NCBI GenBank assembly: GCA_039621445.1
Contig: CP154956.1
Location: 59,963,178-60,027,177 of the forward strand
From: Euglena gracilis
Taxonomy: Eukaryota; Euglenida; Euglenophyceae; Euglenales
Length of the DNA: 64,000 nt
Direction of reading: 5' to 3'
Shown: in pieces, positions 55,818 through 64,000 of the stretch
How positions within the stretch are numbered: position 1 is the first letter of the stretch
How the letters are laid out: each line of letters starts with the position of its first letter
Made by a program: the position numbers and the translations under genes
The notes under the pieces: model-generated
What the model saw: only the letters and a program-made list of their open reading frames with translations
What the model was told of the DNA's origin: nothing
Databases searched by the model: none

Positions 55818-58800
55818 CTGGCTGCTCTAACTGCCCCCCCCCCCCCCCCCTCCCCCAGCTAATGGTGCCCCTACCAGTCCACTTCATAGTCCATACAATG
55901 AACTTCGGCCTACATCCAATCCAAATTTCCATGTATTCCTTCATTCCAAGCAAATCTCATCTGAATCACCATACCTCCAAAAAACTTTCAATTTTTGCTT
56001 CTTTATCATCATCAAACTTTACACTATTACTTCATCGTTACAAACTTCGAAAATAAGACTCAAAAACATGCTTCAACATTTAAACAGATTGCCCAATCCC
56101 CCCAATCCCAGTGCTAAAAAATTGAGTGCTGCCATCTTCCAGAGTTGAATGGTTCACATCGTCTCCTCAAAGCGCACAAAATCTTCAAAAAGGAATTCCC
56201 TTCCGCCGTAATTCATATTCCTTCGCACCTTTTGATCACCTCTCCATTCCGTAAGCGAGCGCACACAAACCCCTCCTCACAACCAATGCCATCCGCAACT
56301 AATTGTCTCCGTAGTCGCCGCTCCACCTCCACCACCTGACCATCAGTGGCGATGCCCCCGAACTTCATAGCGGCCACCAGTTGCCCTTCCACCTGCCGGA
56401 CCTGCACGTCACCGGAGGTTGGTGCCAGGTCTCTGATTAGACCCCTTCGGAGGGGGGGCGATCCAACCAACAGCATGAATGGCTTTGGCCGCCAAAATGA
56501 CTGGTTTTGCCCCGAAGCACCAGGCCGAAACTTACAAAAAACGCAATTTTTTGAAGCACTTTTTGGACTCGAATTTATCAAATATCTCCAAAATCTGGCA
56601 TGAAGCGATGGAGGAAAGATTTTGAATTAACCACAGGAGGGAGGCCCCAAGCCCTTGATAGCCTCTGGACATTGAAACCAAGAGGCAGACCTGCTCACAT
56701 TCCAGCTTCATTTGATTAGGGTTAGGAGAAACATCATGAAATAGAAATTCTCAGCTAGCGCATTCCACCGTTCCTGGGGATGGTATTGTGAATCAAAAAG
56801 CAAAAGCCTGGACGGTGCTGGCAGCTGGTCAGGTGAGTCTGCTTCCATCACGAACTGCATTGTGGGTTGCCTTGTTGTGGATACTGACAGCAGCCTTTTC
56901 GAATTTATAATATATATTTTAAACATTATATAAATACATATTATAATAGAACATATATTTTTATATAAAATTTTATAAAATTATATATATGAACTTATAA
57001 ATTTATGTATAAATATAAATGGCAGCCCCATATCTGTGGGACCAGGGGGGGGGTCCACTTGTTTGGGAGTGGCGGTAGTCCAGTCCCCCGACTCTCAGGT
57101 TCTGTTGCAGGACTTTGGTGAAACTAAGGGTGCGCCGAAGGGTGTTTGGCACCAGAGTTAGGGTCAAAGATAGGGTTAGGTTTGGGCTTAGGTTTGGTAT
57201 ATATTGGGGTCTCGGTCATTGTTAGGATTAGGGTTGGGGTTAATGTTTTCGACCAAAAATCGACCTAAATTTAGGCTAAAGTTACGTCTAAAGTCAGGCC
57301 TAAATTCAGGCCTAACTTGGGCCAAAAACTGCCTCAGAACGGAGACTCTGAATCCGAACCCTAACCCTACTCCTAGAATTAACCCCAATCTCAATCTCGA
57401 CCGAAAACGGTGGTGAATTCAGCGAATCCGACACCCTCTCCGGTGCACTATACAAGTGGGACCTCCCCAGGTCATCCCCCCTGGGGTCCCACAGGTATGG
57501 GGCTGCCGGGCCGCTGCCACCATTGTGCGGCAACAAACAAATAAATCAATGGTGTCCGCAATGTCCTCGCATTCGGCGAATGGTTGGTTTTTTTGAATGA
57601 ATGAATGAATGAAACCAACCAACCAACCTGTATGACAGACCCAGCCAATTCTGCCCTACCCCCGCCATCAGTTTGACCTCAGCCTCGGTCCCTGCCCCCA
57701 GCCCAAGCCAAACCTAACTGTCTCGTCGTGTCCTGGGAACATTCCATCATTCGTCCTCTGGTCTTAACATGTCCAATAAATAGAAAGGTATACTGATTTT
57801 TTTCTTGTGGTTGCCATTGTTGTTCATGGATACATTTAAGCAAGGTTTGTGTTTCGGTCTGTCTGTCTGTCTTGTCTGTCTGTCTGTCTTTCTGTCTGTC
57901 TGTCTGTTTGTCTGTTTGTCTGTTTGTCTGTCTGTCTATCTGAATGTCTGACTGTCTGTCTGTCTTTCTGACTGTCTTTGTGTCTGTCTGCCCGCCCTGC
58001 CTTTCTGTCTGTCTGTCTGTCTCTCTGCCTGCCTGCCTGCCTGCCGACCTGCCTGTCTGCCTGCCTGCCTGCCTGTATGTATGCATGCATGTGCGTATGT
58101 ACCTTCCCCCCTCTTGTCCAAATCCACCATCTTTGTTGACACATCCCTGTGTCAACGGCACATCCCTCGAATATCACCACATCTTGGACAAGGGGTGCGG
58201 AAGCAGGCTTGTGCTTACCGACCAGCGGGGGGGGGGGTGCTCTAGGGTGCCTGCCCCTAGAGGCACACCCTCCCCCGGGGGGGGGGGGTGGGTGGGAGGA
58301 TCCAGAAAATTTTCATTGAAAATGGCCTTTTCCGAGCCCCCGGCGCCTTCGGCACCGGGGTCAGAGTGGAGGTATTTGGGGGTACCTGCTATGGGCAGGC
58401 ACCCCCAAATACCCTACCCGGGGGGGGGGGGGGGGATGGGGTGCTGTAGGGTGCCTGCCCCTAGCACCCACCCACCCCCCGTGGCGTAGGCACCCGACCA
58501 AGCACAAGCCTGTGCAGAAGGTATGGGCTCCCCCTACATCTGCCAAGGCTCTGTACAACACACCTGGAGGTAAGATGGACAATAAATAATAAAATAATTG
58601 TGAAATGGGGGGAGCAGAGATCAGGGGGCACAGCCAGGCTTTATTCAACCACCCCCAGAGTCTCCATGTGCCATGGGGTCGGCACACACCCCCTGGGGGG
58701 GGGGGGTCGGTTTTGCGCTCAGTGCCTGCTGACCAAGCAAATTCTATCTTGTAAATAGCCATTTTCGGGGCCCTGGTGCCTTCCGGGGGAGGGGGGCTGT

Positions 58801-61446
58801 AGCACTACCTACCCCAAAACCTGACCCGGGAAGGGTGGAAGAGTGCCTGACTCCCTTGGCTGTCCATAGCACCCTCCATGGGGGTTGCAAACGTCCTTAA
58901 AAAGAAGCATGGTTTCAGAGGGCCATATACATCAACTTTTGGCCTTTCCCCAGAAAATGGTGAAAATCCACACGCAGAGGGCTGGTGTGCAATTAACAGT
59001 TCAAAAACCAGGACCCTGAATCCCCCCCCAAAAACACTGATTTTCATGCAACTGCGCAAAAAGAACACAAAAAAAATATAATATGAAGTGCGAGATCGGC
59101 TGCTAAAAGCCCAATTTGGGTGGGGAGAGTCTTTGCGACCAATAATTATGAACACTTCGTTCCAAAAAAAAAACAGAGGTAACTGACTCGGCTGACCCAA
59201 GGGTTTTACAGCAAAGCCTGATAGGGGGGGAGTGGTGGGACCTCCCCAACGCCACCCACCCACCCACCCACCCACCTGAACCAAACTGTACCAGCACTGT
59301 GCAGAGAAGGATTCCTGAACCGAGGACACCAAAGGCAATATTGGCTTATAACTGGAGCCCCTGGAATTTGGGGGGGGGGGGTCAGGCCCAGGGTTCAATA
59401 TAAGGGCAGGTGGGGGGCCCCAGTCCAGGAGGGAAAATTTTCAGAAAGATGGATGCAAACCCAAAGCAGTGAAAATGGTTAAGGATCTCGTGCATGCATG
59501 CATGCATGTATGAAGGCTGTGGTCTCCTGGACAGGAAAAAGAAATGACAGCTGGGCTGGGAACTCAAGGATGTGGTGTAGACTGGTGTCGTCATATTCAT
59601 GCTGAAATGAGATGGAATGCGCAAACAACAAGAGATGGGGAAAACATAACAAATTAAAAATGAATGATCCATTCATGAATGCATGGATCATGCAAAAATC
59701 CATCGATTTGAACAATGTATCAATGAACAGTGCATCGATTTGAAATCTCTGAACGATCTATCCAACTAACCAGATCTCCACATTCGAGAGGAATAATCAC
59801 CCGACAAATCAGCAAATACAAAACTGGGACTTGCTGAAAGGTGGTGGCAGCAAAATTACATCCAAACGATCCTGTTGCATTGGCAAAAGCTCATATCAGC
59901 ATGCTGTTTCAAAAAAAATAACTGCATTTGGCTAAATTTTTCTTTTGTTGAAATACGCAAGAAAGATGACTATCAAAACCCCTGCCTTCCTCTCTCTGTG
60001 CAAAAATGATTTTATGACACAGCAGATAAGAAGAGCACGATCCCCTCCCCCAGCATGCAAACCTCTTCCTGCCTGTAATCCTGGATCGAGCCACCAAACC
60101 CAGACCTTCCACCCCTTTCTGTTCTTTGGAAACAAGTGAACGTTTCAAACCCCTCTCACCTATAAGCCGAGGATTACGAATGGGGTTCGGGTTTCAATTT
60201 CTAACCACAAAAAATGATCTTCCAAGAATTTGCCATATCGCAACAGATATAAAAAAGTTTTAACACCACTGAGAATATCGCTGGAGTTAAAAAAAAACTG
60301 TAGAATTCTTATTTCAGCATACTTTGTATCAGACCTTTTCCAGGTGGGTAACAATCACCACCACAATGAAAAATTTTAATTAATCTTCTCTCAGTGTACA
60401 ACTTTCCATCAACTTTACATCAAATCAACTTTACATCAAACTTTCATCAACTTTACAAAAAATGGGTGAAAAATCATATGAAATCGAAAACAGAAACAGT
60501 TTTGGTCTTCATTTTAAAATAAAAATGAACACAAACCATGTCACCCAGACAGGTGATTTGTGCTTTTGGGTGACCGGCCAATCCTTAAGACAAACTGCCA
60601 CACCAAGCGAAATGCCAAGAACAAAATGCGCCAATTCATGAGGGGGAAAATCATCAGATCTATAGGGGATTTCCCTCTTCTGGGGCGGGGAGGAGGGTGG
60701 GCTGATTAATGACTGGCTGGTCTTGTGAGAGAAACATTGACTGCCGTTGGAAAAGTGGAAAAGCACCTGCACACAAAAAATTGTTTGACTCATCGAGGGA
60801 ATACCTTTTCTTAGAAGTATTTCCACCGAATATGTATCCAGCCAATGTGTTGAAACCAGAACCAGAAGCAATTCCAGCCCCGACGCCCATGCTTGTCTCT
60901 GCCACAATGTACGGTTTGTATTGGCGAACCTCATACGAAGCAGCTCGCCGCAAAACCTGCGAAAAATTATTACAGCCGGTTGCAAAATTAACGGCTCACG
61001 GTCTCATGATGAACTGCCACCCGTCTCACCGTAAACTGCCGTCGGTCGCGAAATGAATGGCCACCCGTCTCAAAATTCTCTCAAAATTGTCTCAAAACAC
61101 GACCACAATTTTCTCAAAAGCAATTGCCACTTGTCTCACAATAAAATGCCGGACCTGAGAAAGAAACGCACCATTCCGGTTGGAGGGAACACTGGCCGCA
61201 GAAAAATTCACAATGCTATTTGAGGTCCCACCAAATTACCCATACAATTCGTTTGAAAGATCAGATGGGATCTACCAAAATGGAGGGAGTGCGGCAGCAA
61301 TACTAGTCGCAGATGCATTGGCAACGTTCACGGCCTGCATCGTTTCTACTGTGCCAGCCATAAATCCAACTTGCTTTCCAAATTGGAACAGCGTAACTGC
61401 CGGGACACCACATGGCACGAACCCTTTCCATGTGACGAGAATCCCA
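55715..61446 (-). CDS. SOUL-family heme-binding protein (six-exon model)
   Basis: SOUL/HEBP proteins bind heme or other tetrapyrroles; in plants and algae some act in plastids or cytosol. Exons in transcript order: 61446-61276, 61191-61155, 60956-60805, 59601-59533, 56432-56265, 55817-55715, all phase-matched. The core has the family signatures in order: SYEVRQYKPYIVAET, GFNTLAGYIFGGN..SKK, MNMTTPVYT, VQVRQVEGQLVAAMKF.G, RRQLVADG and RRNEVLIKL before the stop at 55715-55717. The region after TTPVYT is shorter than usual, so a small exon may be missing. The first exon is less certain. Upstream at 61515 an ATG opens a signal-peptide-like stretch (MPFFLFKICVVLLVTLSLS), but in a frame that does not continue into the SOUL frame without a shift or a tiny intron. 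Confidence 0.82.
56265..56432 (-). CDS. SOUL exon 5
   Basis: The acceptor is GGTCTAATCAG. It encodes APTSGDVQVRQVEGQLVAAM, KFGGIATDGQVVEVERRLRR and GCEEGFV. The donor TTTGT|GTGCGC leaves phase 2; the same GTGCGC donor is used in helicase exon 11. Confidence 0.82.
57154..57400. repeat. Degenerate TTAGGG-like stretch
   Basis: Scattered GTTAGGG, TTAGGATTAGGGTT and, at the other end, ACCCTAACCCTACT on the opposite strand. The two orientations face each other across about 200 bp. It is decayed compared with the clean array at 15391. Confidence 0.6.
57857..58082. repeat. (CTGT)n then (CTGC)n tetranucleotide array
   Basis: CTGT units with TTTGT and CTTT variants change to CTGC/CTGCCTGC units after about 58025. 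It lies in the large SOUL intron 4-5? No: it is in the interval between exons 59533 and 56432, so inside the SOUL gene. Confidence 0.92.
59533..59601 (-). CDS. SOUL exon 4 (TTPV motif)
   Basis: It starts after TCTCATTTCAG; the split codon AG+C gives serine, then MNMTTPVYTTSL. The donor TTCCT|GTCCAG fits the next exon's phase, but other ends are possible. Confidence 0.75.
60805..60956 (-). CDS. SOUL exon 3 (N-terminal half of the domain)
   Basis: The acceptor is TAATTTTTCGCAG and the donor is AAGAAAAG|GTATTC, phase 2. It encodes YEVRQYKPYIVAET and GSGFNTLAGYIFGG, the most conserved part of the family. Confidence 0.88.
61155..61191 (-). CDS. SOUL exon 2 (37 nt)
   Basis: It lies between TTTCTGCGGCCAG and TCTCAG|GTCCGG; encodes VPSNRNGAFLSQ. 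Phases 2 in and 0 out make the join between exons 1 and 3 consistent. It is small and therefore tentative. Confidence 0.5.
61276..61446 (-). CDS. SOUL exon 1 candidate
   Basis: The frame WKGFVPCGVPAVTLFQFG, VETMQAVNVANASATSIA, ALPPF ends at TTTTG|GTAGAT. It is Ala/Val-rich and could be a targeting or linker region. The acceptor CCTGAAG is poor, and a start codon is not resolved. Confidence 0.42.
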
Positions 61447-62198
61447 CTTCAGGTTATCCGATAAACTTAGGGTCACCAGCAGTACTACACAAATTTTGAA
61501 AAGAAAAAAGGGCATTGGGGTGGACAGGGGGGTGTTCCTGTGACCTCCCGTGACCCCCCCCTGTGACCCGGCCCCTTTTGGCCAATTTTCCGCAATTTTT
61601 TTTTGGGCCAGCGATGCAAAATTTGATGATATTTGCAGGTGGATTCCTCCTCCTAATTTGGTGCCAAAGTCCTAATTTCAAGTGTGGGGATTCCGAATTT
61701 ATGGAAAATTCTTCCAAAATTTTGGGCTTGGCGATTCCTAATCCGACCACCGAAAATGTGGTGTTCCCCCGTGACCCCCATGACCCTTCCCGTGACCCCC
61801 CCCCATGACCCGCACCACCCCCAGGGGGTGTACGGGTCGCGGGGGGGGGGGTCGCGGGGGGTCGCGGGGAGAACGTGGCAGTTTTGACTGGTCATGTGTG
61901 ACCAGTGTGAGCTCACATACAACGTCACATGTGACCTATTTTTAAAACTTTTGGATCCAAAAATAGATCCAATTTGGAATTTATCACACATTTTTGGCAA
62001 TTTTGATCCAAATTTGGGTGCCAATTCCTAATTAGGTGCCATTTTTTGGCTCCCATTGGGATGCGGAAACCCTCCATGTGTGGGTCGCGGGGGGGGGGGT
62101 CGCGGGGGGTACACCCCAGTGAAAGAAAGTCACCTGACAGCCCCGTCACAAGAGTAAGCAAATCCCTGGCCAACACATTGTACCCATGACGAGCGTTA

Positions 62199-62480
62199 CC
62201 ATACTCCCCCCCCCCCCCGAGCCATTCTGGTCCCCGGACCCTTTACGGCCCAATATGGGAACAGTGGGGGGGGGGGAACACCTGGGGGACCTGGGCCCCC
62301 CAAGGTGTTCCCATTCCCGAACCTCGGGCAGTTAAAAAAAAAGGTAATTTTTGGCAACTTTTTTGGATGTTCGCAGCACATTTGCCAAAAAGGAATTCGT
62401 GAAAACGTCCAAAAAACGTCAATTTTTGAACACTTTTTTGGAACCTTCTTCATAGAAAGTGCTATGACAGTGGGGGGGGT
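62199..62480. mobile_element. Relative of element E8 (one end unclear)
   Basis: The left end CCATACTCCC..GAGCCATTC follows TA at 62197-62198. The interior (GGCAACTTTTTTGGATGTTC, AAAAAACGTCAATTTTTGA, AGTGCTATGACAGTG) matches E8 at 20328-20662. The right end runs into GGGTGGGTCGACCC without a matching inverted end. Confidence 0.55.
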
Positions 62481-62665
62481 GGGTCGACCCCACTAGGATG
62501 GGACAACCCCCTCACTCACCACCCACAGGGTTGCGGTCCAATCCAGCCCTGGTGACACCTTCCCTCCTTTACCCCAAACACTCTCCTTATGCCGAACCCT
62601 GGTGGGGGGACCCCCTCCCCGGGATCCTCCCGGGCAGGCACCTATAGTCAAGCCCAAAAATTTCC

Positions 62666-62735
62666 TCATTTTAGGCCATTTTAGGCCATTTTAGGCCATT
62701 TAAGGCCTTTTTAGGCCATTTTAGGCCATTTTAAG
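62666..62735. repeat. 10-bp minisatellite ATTTTAGGCC
   Basis: Seven near-exact units; one reads ATTTAAGGCC. Confidence 0.92.
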
Positions 62736-62739
62736 GTAT

Positions 62740-64000
62740 AGGTGGGGGTTCTGAAAATCATATTTTTTTCGTTATTTTTGTCCCGAAAACTGTATCATAA
62801 CGTGTGCAAACCTTCTCTTATTCAGTTATAACAAATGTACATCCAAAAAAGCATGCAAAATTCATGAACACTGGATCAAAACCATGGGAAACTCAACAAA
62901 TCTTAATTCATTCCCATAGAGGAATTCTGAACAGCAAGAATTTACGTTATTCCCGTCCCTGGGAACAGCTCAGGGGGGGATAGCTCGGGGGGCATGGTAT
63001 TCGGATCAGACATCTGCGGAGAAAGGAGACACTTGTGAAACAGAAACTTGTCTGGCAAACACATTGTCATGTGGGCATTTTTTTCATGAGAAAATTGGCA
63101 AATATTTTCACAAAATTGGCAGTTATTTGCATAAAATTGGCAATTATTTGGAGAAAATTGGCAGTTATTTAGAGATAATTGACCGGTTAGAGTTGAGAAG
63201 CGTGGCAATTATTTGATCCCGGATACACATTCATTCCGCAACCGGCTGTAAACAGCGGCGACGGCTGCCCTCAGGTCAGCCAATACTTATGAGAACAACA
63301 AAACTGCAAAACAAGCAGGGTCCCTGGTGGACCCCCCTCCTGGACTTCCTGTGCAGCCTTGGGACTGCAATCTTGGGCCTTTCCATTGGCAAAGTCCAAT
63401 CTCCTTCCAGCCCAGCTCAAAATGTGGCTGGATGGTAACGGAACCAGCCTGAGCCTGGTTGGAACCAGGCGGAGTTGGCCTGGTTCCAACTCTGCGGGGG
63501 TCAGCCAGCAGCCTGTTATCCCGCCCACCCATATTTCCTGGCCAGGCATTATTTTTGAGGCAACTTTTCAAAAAAATTTTAAAAGCATTTTTAAGGGTGT
63601 TTCAGTTTCTTTAAGCGTTTTAAAACGTTACTATTTCCAAGCATTATTTCCAAGGGCGGTCCAAGGGCCATCCTGTTGAATGGGGTGCAAAATCCAAAAT
63701 CAAAAAATCGAAAAAATTTCGAGTTTGGGCGGATTCACAATTTTCCAGCGACACCAGAAATGATTTTCCCCCCGGATTTTGGCTTGTGCTTGCCGAGATT
63801 TTGTGACTTCATTTTTGCGTGGGTGGACAAAAATTTCGCCAGAATGATTTTGTAAGGTTCAAGGCGTTTTAAGGTTTTTTTCAGGAGCAACTTATGAGCA
63901 ACTTTGGGCGCTTTTAAAAAACAATTTTCCTGTTCCTTGGCTGTGAGGTGGACCCCCCTCCCGAGGTACAGTTGAGATCAACTTCCTCTGGTTACAGCCA
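62740..64000. other. No gene recognised at the right end
   Basis: Contains a run of TTGGCA(G/A)TTATTTG(C/G)A units (63100-63180), GGTTGGAACCAGG/CCTGGTTCCAAC inverted words near 63455-63490, and the dispersed phrase GTCAGCCAGCAGCCTG that also occurs near 29160, 30160, 33660, 41900, 55030 and 55430. No splice-bounded exon was found. Confidence 0.45.

Noticed and set aside
57679-58161. Asp-Arg-Gln repeat protein of 160 codons
   Set aside because: It is the (CTGT)n array on the minus strand.

Overview
The window is nuclear DNA of a eukaryote, probably an alga or another protist with a repeat-rich genome. The evidence is protein-coding exons of about 40-300 bp joined by phase-matched GT-AG introns (one clearly GC-AG), an interstitial TTAGGG array, hAT transposase remains, and a SOUL-family heme-binding protein. 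There are no operons, ribosome binding sites or compact ORFs. Most long open frames are chance frames in low-complexity DNA full of G/C homopolymers. I cannot name the species. All gene models were spliced by eye, using splice-site shape, reading phase and protein-family likeness.

Four genes can be supported. (1) 4200-3805, minus: the 5' end of a mitochondrial-type FAD-dependent glycerol-3-phosphate dehydrogenase; later exons are not found and probably lie beyond the left edge. (2) 20843-34182 or further, plus: a multi-exon protein with one IQ motif and long charged helical or coiled-coil stretches, of no family I recognise. (3) 53161-38906, minus: an almost complete DEAD-box RNA helicase of the Rok1/DDX52 type, about 660 residues in 13 exons, with every core motif and a charged, lysine-rich C-terminal tail. 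(4) 61446 (or 61515) to 55715, minus: a SOUL heme-binding protein in six exons. A hAT transposase C-terminal fragment lies between genes 4 and 3. A PHD-finger reading frame at 19.2-19.9 kb is bracketed by hairpin arrays.

The rest is repeat. At 0-3.6 kb there are hairpins and low-complexity DNA. At 4.3-20.3 kb there is a dense nest of foldback elements. These include a recurring class of short elements with inverted ends made of a C run plus a short word, flanked by TA; one of them can be compared with an empty site in a paralogous repeat. The same interval has a 2.3-kb and a 1.0-kb palindrome-armed element, a 405-bp tandem duplication holding a large palindrome, and an eight-copy TTAGGG array. 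Gene introns carry a further layer: degenerate GGTTTCGGG repeats, TGTGGACTCAGTCCACA palindromes, (TACA)n, (CA)n and a 90-bp G tract. The right end (55-64 kb) has (CTGT)n, degenerate TTAGGG and a 10-bp minisatellite.

The genes do not form a pathway. Helicase and SOUL protein are ordinary housekeeping-type genes on the same strand. The most unusual content is the family of poly-C-ended TA-flanked elements and the many GGCGCC-type hairpins.
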